From the NCBI GenBank assembly GCA_013375385.1, contig JABXJY010000123.1:1-7880 (forward strand): 7,880 nt of DNA. Direction: 5' to 3'. A program made the translations under genes and the position numbers. This stretch comes from Desulfobacterales bacterium (lineage in GTDB: Bacteria; Desulfobacterota; DSM-4660; Desulfatiglandales; B25-G16). Positions 1 through 6,401 of the stretch are shown here, piece by piece. Under the pieces are notes generated by a model. It worked only from the letters and a program-made list of their open reading frames with translations, was not told the DNA's origin and did no database searches. Positions within the stretch are counted from its first letter, which is position 1. Every line of letters begins with the position of its first letter.

Positions 1-1987
1 CTCCCATGCCAACGACATCGTACAGGGTTACCGCATGGTCCATACCTTTAAACTGTGCCTCGACAGTTTCCCGAATGCGCACCACTGATCGTACCTTTTC
101 GTAGGTGCTGGGGCTGATGAGTATCTGCCCCCCAATGGTATAGGATTCAATACGATAGGTAGTATTGATGGCACTGCCTAAAGCACCGTATTTTGAACGC
201 CTTTCTGAGCCGATATTGCCGACGATGACCTCCCCGGTGTTAATTCCGATACCCATGGCTAGCTCGGGGAGATTGTGTTGCCGCTGCACTTCATTGATCT
301 CCGGCATCTTGTGCTGCATCTCGATTGCACACGCAACGGCACGTTCCGGGTCGTCACTTGCAGCCAAAGGAGCACCAAAAAAGACAAGGATGCCATCCCC
401 CTGAAATTCATCTACAGTACCACGATAGCGGGTAATAATTTCCACCATGCCTTCAAAGTAACGATTCATACTCTGGATCACATCACGAGGAGTCAACCTG
501 GATGACAGGGAGGTAAAGCCCCGCAAATCAGAGACCAAGAAGGTGACCTCGCGGATTTCCCCACTCATTTTGAGGCCCTCGGGTGAGCCAAGCAGTTCTT
601 CGACCACTTCATTGCTGAGGTAGCGGCCAAAGGTGGCCCGAATAAAATCCCGTTGGCGGAGACCCTCCATTTTTTCCTTTTCCTCATTAATGTAACGATA
701 GACTACAGTGGAGATCACGGCAAAGGTAACCATGAACAGTGGACGGACGATGTGAAAGATGAGATGGCCATACAAGAAACCTACACTCACGAGGCCGATG
801 TAGGAGACCACCACCAAAAGAGTGCCAATGGAAAAGTAGAGGGAGGAAAATCTGAGAGACAGCATGAGAACAACCATTAGGAGCAGGGCCTCGACAATGA
901 GCATTTCCCTGAGAGAGAGTTCCCTGAGAAAGGATTCTGTCAAGATGCTGTGCATGATATTGGCATGGATCCCACTTAGGGGAAAATTGGCATCAGTTGG
1001 CACCGGTCCCACGTCCGAGGATCCTGTGGAAACATCCGAAATCAGAACGATCTTTCCTGCAAGTTCTTCTCCCCACATCTCCAGTTCGTCACGATCGTCT
1101 GAGGCCAACAAGATATCGGCAAAGTTATAGTGATCCATTCTCTCCCACGAACCGATAAAGTTGACAAGCATATTGCCGCGTTGGTCAATCGGAATCACAA
1201 TATCACGGGCTTCGGCTTCCCCTGGTTTTTGTGCATCTCTCAATATAATATGTCTACCCGGCTTAAGGAGGATCTTCTCCGGTGGCACACCGAGATACTC
1301 ACATATGACTCGGAAAGGTAGAAGTGGGTAGAACCCTCCGTCATAGCGCACAAGCAATGGCACCCGGCGCAGGACACCATCGCGGTCAAACTTCACGCTG
1401 AGAGAGCCCAGACCCCGAGAGGCGGAGGTCAGCTCGGGGAAGGTGACAAGGGAGTTCGTGCCAACATAGAATCCCTCTGGATCACCTTCCACAACCACCT
1501 GCCATTTTGTTTGATCGAGGTACCGCGTCTCATCCGGATGCCTGGGCTGCTTTCCATGAGCCTTACCTTCTTGCCACAATTCGAAGGCCATACCAAAGTA
1601 GACATTGCCCGCCTCTGCCGTGGCGTCAATCAAGGACTGATCGGTTTCCTTGTTTAACCTCCCGGCAAAGAGAAAGTCGTAGACCTGAGCAGAAACGTGC
1701 ATCGATGCCAGATTCCTGACCACTTTCGCAAAATGAGATCGATCCAGGTAGTGGTTGCTAAGTCGTTGAATAGTGGTGTTGTTAAGGTCCACATGGGCGA
1801 TGGTGTGGTCATAGGTGGGGCGAAATCGTTTTGAAGATGATCGAAACACAAAGAGTTGATCAACCGCCTGTGCATTCCATATCTCAAAAACATTGGGTAA
1901 GAGCCAAAAGCAGAGGTGGGCTGCGAGAAATGAGCTTAGAATCAAAAAGAGCGTAACTCGCAACTTTCGTTTGCTACTGGTGGTCAA
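1..1987 (-). CDS. CHASE2-domain class III adenylate/guanylate cyclase (3' end outside window)
   Basis: Membrane-anchored cyclase expected to turn ATP or GTP into a cyclic nucleotide in response to a periplasmic signal. The frame is open from 1987 to the window edge (at least 662 codons, no stop), so the C-terminus is missing. Order: basic N-terminus (KRKLR), one helix at about residues 10-30, a periplasmic CHASE2 region at about 35-355, three helices at about 360-432, a linker with the FGRYLSNEVVEELL motif, and the catalytic domain at about 480-655. Metal-binding Asp487 (SDLRGFT) and Asp531 (FQGDGIL) are present, as are Asn608 and Arg612 (INTTYR). Glu527 stands where adenylyl cyclases usually have Lys. 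I chose TTG at 1987 because AGGA lies 9 bases upstream and the start overlaps the end of the DUF4384 gene, which suggests translational coupling; TTG at 1963 is possible but has no ribosome binding site. The CHASE2 assignment rests on architecture, the cyclase on clear motifs. Confidence 0.9.
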   Translation of the reverse strand, partial: MTTSSKRKLRVTLFLILSSFLAAHLCFWLLPNVFEIWNAQAVDQLFVFRSSSKRFRPTYDHTIAHVDLNNTTIQRLSNHYLDRSHFAKVVRNLASMHVSAQVYDFLFAGRLNKETDQSLIDATAEAGNVYFGMAFELWQEGKAHGKQPRHPDETRYLDQTKWQVVVEGDPEGFYVGTNSLVTFPELTSASRGLGSLSVKFDRDGVLRRVPLLVRYDGGFYPLLPFRVICEYLGVPPEKILLKPGRHIILRDAQKPGEAEARDIVIPIDQRGNMLVNFIGSWERMDHYNFADILLASDDRDELEMWGEELAGKIVLISDVSTGSSDVGPVPTDANFPLSGIHANIMHSILTESFLRELSLREMLIVEALLLMVVLMLSLRFSSLYFSIGTLLVVVSYIGLVSVGFLYGHLIFHIVRPLFMVTFAVISTVVYRYINEEKEKMEGLRQRDFIRATFGRYLSNEVVEELLGSPEGLKMSGEIREVTFLVSDLRGFTSLSSRLTPRDVIQSMNRYFEGMVEIITRYRGTVDEFQGDGILVFFGAPLAASDDPERAVACAIEMQHKMPEINEVQRQHNLPELAMGIGINTGEVIVGNIGSERRSKYGALGSAINTTYRIESYTIGGQILISPSTYEKVRSVVRIRETVEAQFKGMDHAVTLYDVVGMG

Positions 1988-2681
1988 TCGTGAAGGTCCT
2001 GCTGTAGAAGGTTTTCGCAGAAATCTCAACCGCAACGGAGCTGACATCAGGTCTGAGTGCTTTCTTGGCATCATCGCCGCCGCGGATGTTTCCTACAGTT
2101 TGCACCGGGCGCTCTGCAAATGTCTTGAATTTTCGATGACGCCTTTTTATCTTACGGATTTCGGTGAGGATTTGTTTTGCTAGGTCTTGTTTTCCAGCCG
2201 GCTCCGCGGTTTTATACATTCTGAGAAGTCTCTCAAGTTCAATTAATCGCTGGGCCGAGGCAAGTAAATAAAATGTTTCGCGCCCAACGTGCTCGTCTAA
2301 CTCAAACCATCCATCATCTTGCGGAATGTAATATTGTTTAAACGGTTGGTAATCGGTGCTAAACTGTTGCAAGTTGTATGGGAAGAGCAAGTGTATTTCC
2401 CCCCGGGGGCTCTGATAGATCACATATACAAAGCAATCCTTTTGCAGCTCCACAAACATCTTGAATTGATCTCCGGTTTTCAGAGTCGTATCGTGCTTGA
2501 TGGCGACAAACGCAGGCCCCTTCTCCGCCCTTACTAGGGCACCGAAGGCCCACCGGAAGCTGACGTCCTGTTCCTCACGTTGGCTTTGCTGTTGGGCACT
2601 TACAGCTCTGGGACTTTCAGCAAACCCAAATCCGAGGGTAGCAAATAAGAAGATGAGCAAAGACAAGCGAATGCGTACCAT
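1974..2681 (-). CDS. Secreted DUF4384 domain protein
   Basis: A 235-residue exported protein of unknown molecular function. It begins with a signal peptide: basic MVRIR, then a hydrophobic stretch at residues 6-21. Cleavage is plausible after AVSA at residue 29, or after FGFA at residue 21. Residues about 40-150 resemble the DUF4384 domain: a TGDQFKMFVE segment, then FVYVIYQSPRGEIHLLFP, then a GRETFYLLAS segment. A charged helical stretch (about 150-190) and a short beta-rich tail follow. Proteins with this domain are often found near regulatory or envelope-stress genes; no enzymatic role is known to me. ATG 2681 has GGAG 8 bases upstream. The gene overlaps the cyclase start by 14 bases, so the two are very likely co-transcribed and the protein may act as a periplasmic partner of the CHASE2 sensor (inference). 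Confidence 0.85.
   Translation of the reverse strand: MVRIRLSLLIFLFATLGFGFAESPRAVSAQQQSQREEQDVSFRWAFGALVRAEKGPAFVAIKHDTTLKTGDQFKMFVELQKDCFVYVIYQSPRGEIHLLFPYNLQQFSTDYQPFKQYYIPQDDGWFELDEHVGRETFYLLASAQRLIELERLLRMYKTAEPAGKQDLAKQILTEIRKIKRRHRKFKTFAERPVQTVGNIRGGDDAKKALRPDVSSVAVEISAKTFYSRTFTIDHQ
1997..2000 (-). promoter_or_regulatory. Ribosome binding site AGGA for the cyclase
   Basis: AGGA on the minus strand lies 9 bases before TTG 1987, inside the end of the DUF4384 gene. It decides between TTG 1987 and TTG 1963, which has no purine-rich motif in front of it. Confidence 0.45.
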
Positions 2682-2758
2682 CTCATGCTCTCCAATATGA
2701 TGTTTCAGTCCAATCTGGAATGAACCAGGATAGTTTTGAGTGGTTTGGCTTTGTCGAC

Positions 2759-2787
2759 AATATTTGGGCTCCGAACAGAGTTGCCAA
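2759..2787 (-). promoter_or_regulatory. Possible weak sigma70 promoter of the DUF4384-cyclase operon
   Basis: Minus-strand TTGGCA (2787-2782, 5 of 6 to consensus) and AATATT (2764-2759, 4 of 6) are separated by 17 bases. It would start transcription about 70 bases before ATG 2681. An inverted repeat covers the -35 box. The -10 match is poor, so this is only a candidate. Confidence 0.3.
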
Positions 2788-2795
2788 CACTCTGT
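2775..2795. repeat. Inverted repeat over the candidate -35 box
   Basis: ACAGAG (2775-2780) and CTCTGT (2790-2795) are perfect 6-base arms around a 9-base centre, and the outer bases pair partly as well. Lying over the possible -35 box of the DUF4384-cyclase operon, it could be a regulator binding site. There is no T-run, so it is not an intrinsic terminator. Confidence 0.4.
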
Positions 2796-3106
2796 CAGGA
2801 GCGAAGTAGGTACATTTTCAAGTGTTTCTTCACAGGGTTAACTTCTAAATAGAGATTCGTGATTCAGAGGAGAGTTCTTATTTGATGGAACAATAAAAGG
2901 CATCTCAAGTCAAGAAAAATCGACTTTCGTAATCGCCTCGGAATCAACGATTTTGGCCTGACGAGGGGTAAGGTAAATCTCCGAGATGTTGTGTTATCTG
3001 GCAACACCCTCGGGTTGAAGGATACTCTTGCCAAGGTTGAAACCCATGATCGGCAAGATTTTATTGCAGACTTGATGTTGTAGGCATAAGTCTGGCAAAT
3101 TGTTTA

Positions 3107-3125
3107 ACCTGAGGTCAAGTCAGGT
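3107..3125 (-). terminator. Possible weak terminator of the EamA gene
   Basis: ACCTGA and TCAGGT form perfect 6-base arms with a 7-base loop, about 50 bases after the EamA stop. On the minus strand the hairpin is followed by TTAAACAATTT, an interrupted T-rich stretch. The stem is short, so this is a weak call. Confidence 0.25.
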
Positions 3126-3174
3126 GGAATATGTTCAGGTACTCCAATGCCATGGTATTTATGAAGCGAAATAA

Positions 3175-4065
3175 TCAGGCGACAACCAGGCATATCCCAG
3201 CAACACACACGAAAGTACCGGCTATGGTATAGCGCGTCGGGGTCTCCTTGAGAATAAGGATTGAGAAGGGCAGTACAAAGAGGGGCGCGGTGGTTGTCAG
3301 CAGTACCGTCCTGCCGACTCCAATCAATTGTATCGCCGTCACGTAGCCGACAGCTGCCACCCCGTAAGTCAGTATACCTGCGGCTGCGGCAAGGGCTATA
3401 CTTCGGTGCCCATACTCCTTGAACTGTAGTGTTCCTTTTTTCCTCCGGCGAAGAGCCAAGAGAGAAAGCACGATTGCTGAGGCGGGTATCCTGATACCAG
3501 CAGCAACAAAGGCGTCCATGTCCGTGACCCCAATTTTCAACGTGGCCGCTGCGGTCGTCCAGGCTGCTGCTGCCATTAGAGCAAATATCACCCCCTTCTC
3601 ACTGACCGTCTCTTGTACCCGGGATACCTTTGCCCTTTTTCCCGCGGCCGCTATCAGATAAATGCCCAGTACCACAAGAACTGTTCCTGCCCCGGTGATC
3701 CAGGTGAAGGTTTCCCCCAAGAGGAGAACTGCCACAAGCACCGTCAGAACTGGGAAAGAGCACTGCGCTATTGGAAAGGCTATGGAAGCATCAAGGACGG
3801 ACAGACTCTCAATGTATATGGAGTCTCCGATAGCCATGGCGATGATGCCTGAGGCAATCACATAGACCAGAGGCAGGAAGGGCGTGTGAAGGAAGTCAGC
3901 ACCTCTGCCCGAAAGGGGAATGAAGGCAAGCAATATGACAGAGCCGACCCACAGACGGAGCGTGTTGAGTGAGAGAGTGTCTATCTTAGCGGTAAGCGAC
4001 TTAAGAATGATACTGCTCCCGGCCCAAGCCAGGGCAGTGAGGATGGCGATGCCGGCGCCAAGCAC
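3175..4065 (-). CDS. EamA/DMT-family membrane transporter
   Basis: Inner-membrane permease of the drug/metabolite transporter superfamily, 296 residues, the usual size for the two-repeat, ten-helix type. The first EamA repeat spans about residues 3-138, with an AWAGSSIILK start and the FPVLTVLVAVLLLGE segment at its end. The second spans about 155-295 and ends with the equivalent APLFVLPFSILILKE segment. These paired glutamate-terminated helices are typical of EamA domains. The substrate cannot be predicted; members export amino acids, nucleotide-type metabolites or drugs. The start is GTG 4065, well supported by AAGGAGA at 4077-4071. The gene stands alone with its own promoter at 4181-4153. 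Confidence 0.92.
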   Translation of the reverse strand: MLGAGIAILTALAWAGSSIILKSLTAKIDTLSLNTLRLWVGSVILLAFIPLSGRGADFLHTPFLPLVYVIASGIIAMAIGDSIYIESLSVLDASIAFPIAQCSFPVLTVLVAVLLLGETFTWITGAGTVLVVLGIYLIAAAGKRAKVSRVQETVSEKGVIFALMAAAAWTTAAATLKIGVTDMDAFVAAGIRIPASAIVLSLLALRRRKKGTLQFKEYGHRSIALAAAAGILTYGVAAVGYVTAIQLIGVGRTVLLTTTAPLFVLPFSILILKETPTRYTIAGTFVCVAGICLVVA

Positions 4066-4070
4066 AACTC

Positions 4071-4077
4071 TCTCCTT
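4071..4077 (-). promoter_or_regulatory. Ribosome binding site AAGGAGA for the EamA gene
   Basis: AAGGAGA on the minus strand, with GGAG ending 6 bases before GTG 4065. It supports the non-ATG start. Confidence 0.75.
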
Positions 4078-4152
4078 CTTACAAGACCCTCAGAATAGGT
4101 CCAAAAGACTGTAAACCTTCACAGCGGTGAGCCTGCCACAATTCGAGGCCAA

Positions 4153-4181
4153 AGAATAGTGAAATAAAGCTTGTGTGTCAA
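4153..4181 (-). promoter_or_regulatory. Sigma70-type promoter of the EamA gene
   Basis: Perfect -35 TTGACA (4181-4176), a 17-base spacer and -10 TATTCT (4158-4153, 4 of 6). Transcription should start near 4146, giving a leader of about 80 bases with no evident riboswitch. The twelve bases ATTGACACACAA recur exactly in the methyltransferase promoter. Confidence 0.7.
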
Positions 4182-4286
4182 TTATGACCATTCGTACGGT
4201 GCCCCGGGTAGCGGCCACTTCCTACCAGATTTTGCTTTGCAGGTTAGATAGCGGATCATATTGTTTGATTAATGTGTCTTCTCGCT

Positions 4287-4304
4287 TTCCCGATTTATCG
4301 GGAA
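4287..4304. repeat. Perfect 8-base inverted repeat, TTCCCGAT/ATCGGGAA
   Basis: Arms 4287-4294 and 4297-4304 flank a TT loop. No T-run follows on either strand. It resembles small interspersed palindromes scattered in many genomes. Confidence 0.6.
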
Positions 4305-4364
4305 CACTAGAGCCCACAGAGTCCACGGAGATAGTCATTATGTCGTCCTGATTTTATGACCCCA

Positions 4365-4386
4365 GTTAAATAGAATTAGATTTAAC
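4365..4386. repeat. Inverted repeat GTTAAAT/ATTTAAC
   Basis: Perfect 7-base arms at 4365-4371 and 4380-4386 around an 8-base loop. They are nested inside outer arms CCTGATT (4347-4353) and AATCAGG (4402-4408), so a larger stem with an internal loop is possible. Confidence 0.5.
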
Positions 4387-4415
4387 AAGACAGGGACGAA
4401 TAATCAGGCCAAACT

Positions 4416-4435
4416 CTCAGCCCTTGCGGGCCGAG
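4416..4435. repeat. Hairpin with CTCAGCCC and GGGCCGAG arms
   Basis: GCCC and GGGC pair around a TTGC loop, and the stem continues past one A-C mismatch with CTC and GAG. No T-run follows. Confidence 0.4.
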
Positions 4436-4504
4436 GTACGATGGTAATAGATCTTAAGTGACAGCATCATAGCTTATTGGTAAACTGACGCGGAGCATTG
4501 CAGA

Positions 4505-4539
4505 TTGATCTGAATTCCCCTCTCAGGAATTCAGATCAA
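4505..4539. repeat. Perfect 14-base inverted repeat
   Basis: Arms 4505-4518 (TTGATCTGAATTCC) and 4526-4539 (its exact complement) flank a 7-base loop. This is the longest perfect hairpin I found in the window. It lacks a T-run on both strands, so it is not a standard terminator. Confidence 0.75.
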
Positions 4540-4541
4540 AC

Positions 4542-4558
4542 CCTCAGTGCCTCTGAGG
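4542..4558. repeat. Inverted repeat CCTCAG/CTGAGG
   Basis: Perfect 6-base arms with a 5-base loop, starting three bases after the 14-base hairpin. Its right arm touches the inner edge of the split inverted repeat. Confidence 0.5.
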
Positions 4559-4605
4559 ACTCTGTGAGAGAGAAATAGACCCTTCTAGTGTCGTTATCTG
4601 ATTCA

Positions 4606-4617
4606 CCCTTTCAAGGG
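4606..4617. repeat. Small hairpin CCCTT/AAGGG
   Basis: Five-base arms around a TC loop, about 90 bases before the radical SAM gene. No T-run follows. Confidence 0.3.
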
Positions 4618-4705
4618 GTGGTGGTTGGCTTAGAAAGGGAATCCGCCGAGTTGTAAAAACAGTGTGAAAGAATATGGCCAATTCGATTGATAATTCAATG
4701 AAACA

Positions 4706-5473
4706 GTGGTAAGTTCGGTGCTGAAAGTCAAAGAAGTCAGGGCGAAAAGCATTCTCAACAAATCAAAGATCTTTGACTACTGCCTCAATCCCTACACCGG
4801 CTGCCAGATCAATTGCACATACTGCTATGCACGCTTGTTTATGAGACGGTATTCTGGCCATAGCGAGGCATGGGGCGAATTCGTCGACGTTAAGGTCAAC
4901 GCCCCTGAGCTTCTGAAAAACCAATTGGCTAAGGCCAAAAAAGGGACGGTCTGGATTTCCTCGGTCTGTGATCCCTATCAACCGCTGGAGGCTCAGTATG
5001 CGTTGACAAGGTGTTGTTTGAAGGAACTGGTGAAAAGACAGTTTCCTGCCAATATTCAGACAAAATCGAAACTTGTTTTGCGGGATTTGGATTTGTTTCA
5101 GGAGTTTGAGACAGTTGAGGTGGGATTTACCATAACCACAGATGATGAGCAGGTGGCAAGACTGTTTGAGCCCAGGGCAGCCTCTGTAGAAGAGAGGTTG
5201 AGAGCATTGGAGACAATTCACTCTTCAGGGATAAAGACGTTTGCCTTCGTGGGACCACTTCTCCCGGGAAACCCGGAAAGGCTTATCGAACACCTTGAAG
5301 AAAAGGTCGACATGGTTTTCATCGACAAAATGAACTACTTATATTCAGTAAAAGGATTCTATCATCAACTGGGTTTAGAGCGGCAAATGACGGATAGGTT
5401 CTTCCGTGAATACAAAGAAAGGCTTACATGCGAATTAAAGAAAAGAAAGATGAAATTCGAAGTCCTTTTCTGA
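4706..5473 (+). CDS. SplB-like radical SAM protein
   Basis: Predicted cytoplasmic [4Fe-4S] radical SAM enzyme, 255 residues. The cluster motif CxxxCxxC is Cys33, Cys37 and Cys40 (GCQINCTYCYAR), close to the N-terminus as in the spore photoproduct lyase-like family (COG1533). Other family features are the SSVCDPYQPLE segment (residues 85-95), TKSKLVLRDLDLF (119-131) and the GFTITTDDEQVARLFEPRAAS stretch (140-160). It is shorter than true spore photoproduct lyases, roughly 340 residues, and nothing nearby suggests sporulation, so the reaction is unknown. The start is uncertain: GTG 4706 and GTG 4718 are both possible and neither has a good ribosome binding site. The gene converges on the methyltransferase with only 12 bases between the stops. 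Confidence 0.88.
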   Translation: MVSSVLKVKEVRAKSILNKSKIFDYCLNPYTGCQINCTYCYARLFMRRYSGHSEAWGEFVDVKVNAPELLKNQLAKAKKGTVWISSVCDPYQPLEAQYALTRCCLKELVKRQFPANIQTKSKLVLRDLDLFQEFETVEVGFTITTDDEQVARLFEPRAASVEERLRALETIHSSGIKTFAFVGPLLPGNPERLIEHLEEKVDMVFIDKMNYLYSVKGFYHQLGLERQMTDRFFREYKERLTCELKKRKMKFEVLF

Positions 5474-5485
5474 ATTGTCCTTTCT

Positions 5486-6049
5486 TCAGGCAGGCGGTTT
5501 GGTTAGCAGGGATTCTCTGCCGCCTACCTTGCTGGACATAGCCTCGGGTTTGAAACCGATCTTTTCCGCGGCGGCTACGGTTTGTTCAAACTGGTGCTGG
5601 GAGACGTGGCCTCTGGGCTCGACAACGAGAAGTCTGCCCCCGGGTTTGAGGGCCTTCCAGACCTCGCCGAAGAAGGCGCTCTGATGGGGCATCTCGTGGA
5701 CCATGTGAAGAGCGGCAGCAAAGTCCACCTGACCTGAAAGATCCTCCACGCCCAACCCCTCGGCTCCAGCGTGGCGAAGCTCTATTCTGACCAGAAGCCC
5801 AGCTTTTCGGGCCCTGCGCTCCAGGACCGATAGCATCTTGCCTTGGATCTCCACTGCCACGACCCGGCCCTTTGGTCCGACCATCCGGGCCAAAGGCAGG
5901 GTGAAATAACCCATGCCGCAGCCGGGTTCAAGAACGGTCATCCCCTCCCGGACGAATCGACCCAGTATCTTATCTGGGTTCTCCAGCAGTTTCCGCAATG
6001 GGTTTAGCAGCAAATACCCCACCCAGGGAGGACAAACCAGCCTATCCAT
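5486..6049 (-). CDS. Class I SAM-dependent methyltransferase
   Basis: Cytoplasmic methyltransferase of 187 residues with a Rossmann-type fold. SAM-binding motif I is ExGCGxG at residues 41-47 (VLEPGCGMGYFTLPLA). The acidic residue ending strand 2 is Glu67 (VVAVEIQ). Later motifs are DFAAALHMVHEM (109-120) and LKPGGRLLVVEP (134-145). The substrate is unknown; the N-terminal LLLNPLRKLLENPDKIL segment belongs to a group of small uncharacterised methyltransferases. I prefer ATG 6049 because GGAG (6061-6058) stands 8 bases before it. A GTG at 6058 would add three residues but overlaps that GGAG. A strong promoter lies upstream. Confidence 0.9.
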   Translation of the reverse strand: MDRLVCPPWVGYLLLNPLRKLLENPDKILGRFVREGMTVLEPGCGMGYFTLPLARMVGPKGRVVAVEIQGKMLSVLERRARKAGLLVRIELRHAGAEGLGVEDLSGQVDFAAALHMVHEMPHQSAFFGEVWKALKPGGRLLVVEPRGHVSQHQFEQTVAAAEKIGFKPEAMSSKVGGRESLLTKPPA

Positions 6050-6057
6050 GTACGCCA

Positions 6058-6061
6058 CTCC
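6058..6061 (-). promoter_or_regulatory. Ribosome binding site GGAG for the methyltransferase
   Basis: GGAG ends 8 bases before ATG 6049. It overlaps the alternative GTG 6058, which argues against that codon as the start. Confidence 0.6.
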
Positions 6062-6122
6062 ATTTCAATGAAAACTAATGCCAGGAATAGGAAGTGATAA
6101 GAACTTGCTTTTTCAGACGGCG

Positions 6123-6151
6123 AGTATAGGGAAATGACGGTTGTGTGTCAA
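6123..6151 (-). promoter_or_regulatory. Strong sigma70-type promoter of the methyltransferase
   Basis: Perfect -35 TTGACA (6151-6146), a 17-base spacer and -10 TATACT (6128-6123, 5 of 6). The start should be near 6116, about 67 bases before ATG 6049. It shares ATTGACACACAA with the EamA promoter. Confidence 0.75.
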
Positions 6152-6165
6152 TGAAGAATCTAAGG

Positions 6166-6177
6166 CATGATGTCATG
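6166..6177. repeat. Palindrome CATGA/TCATG just upstream of the methyltransferase promoter
   Basis: Five-base perfect arms with a 2-base centre, about 15 bases upstream of the -35 box. The position would suit an activator site, but short palindromes of this kind also arise by chance. Confidence 0.25.
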
Positions 6178-6371
6178 TCCAAGCCTTTATCAATCCAAGA
6201 AAATGAGAGTGGTGAGTTTATGGAATGATTCAAGATGGCCTTACTATTTTCATGTGCAGAGGGATATAGACTACTGACTGTATTGGAAAGCTCTTATGGG
6301 GTGGTTTGGCTTATGGCCTATATCAAAAGCTGAAAGTTCGACGGCGCCCTCCGGCTTGCTTTGGAGTGCAG

Positions 6372-6387
6372 CGGAGAAGCGACTCCG
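6372..6387. repeat. Hairpin CGGAG/CTCCG
   Basis: Five-base arms around a 6-base loop. A further CTCCG at 6349-6353 could pair with the same CGGAG, giving alternative folds next to the possible attC-like core. Confidence 0.4.
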
Positions 6388-6401
6388 AGTTCAAGGAGAT
6401 G

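Larger units (their letters stand above)
2682..3174. other. Non-coding stretch between the DUF4384 and EamA genes
   Basis: No supportable gene. It contains the possible operon promoter and the inverted repeat near 2780, small inverted repeats at 2991-3007 and 3107-3125, and a plus-strand hairpin (arms 3026-3032 and 3052-3058) followed by TTTTATT. A plus frame is open from 2886 to 3080 but has no ATG upstream of its last two codons and no recognisable motif. Confidence 0.5.
4304..4591. repeat. Split long inverted repeat bounding about 288 bases
   Basis: The left arm has ACACTAGA (4304-4311) and CACAGAGTCC (4315-4324). The right arm has their exact complements, GGACTCTGTG (4557-4566) and TCTAGTGT (4584-4591), in the matching order. 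The internal gaps differ (3 and 17 bases). The ends could be terminal repeats of a short non-autonomous foldback element, or two inverted copies of one interspersed repeat. I see no clear target duplication. Confidence 0.5.
4082..4705. other. Long gene-free region rich in inverted repeats
   Basis: About 620 bases with no convincing coding frame. The left part carries the EamA promoter. The centre (about 4287-4617) contains at least six hairpins (entered separately) and a split inverted repeat joining 4304-4324 to 4557-4591. None is followed by a good T-run. The right end leads into the radical SAM gene without a clear promoter. It could be a decayed foldback element, a structured RNA, or both. 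Confidence 0.6.

Noticed and set aside
1654..1893. Minus-strand 79-codon frame within the cyclase region
   Set aside because: It is an alternative frame of the cyclase, whose own frame shows clear domain motifs throughout.
3026..3065. Plus-strand hairpin followed by TTTTATT, like a terminator
   Set aside because: The arms are 7 bases with a 19-base loop, and no plus-strand gene lies upstream. The T-run is on the wrong side for the minus-strand EamA gene.
2886..3083. Plus-strand frame of 65 open codons ending at TAG 3081
   Set aside because: It follows a TGA, its only ATG lies two codons before the stop, no usable start or ribosome binding site is present, and the residues match no family I recognise. 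A frame this long occurs by chance in a 490-base gap.
4287..4617. CRISPR array
   Set aside because: The repeats are inverted, differ in sequence, and are not regularly spaced direct repeats.
4674..4712. Twelve-codon leader-like frame before the radical SAM gene
   Set aside because: It lacks a clear ribosome binding site and any attenuation structure; mentioned only as a possible coupling signal.
4763..5221. Minus-strand 152-codon frame antisense to the radical SAM gene
   Set aside because: The plus strand carries the convincing CxxxCxxC protein and the antisense translation shows no domain features.
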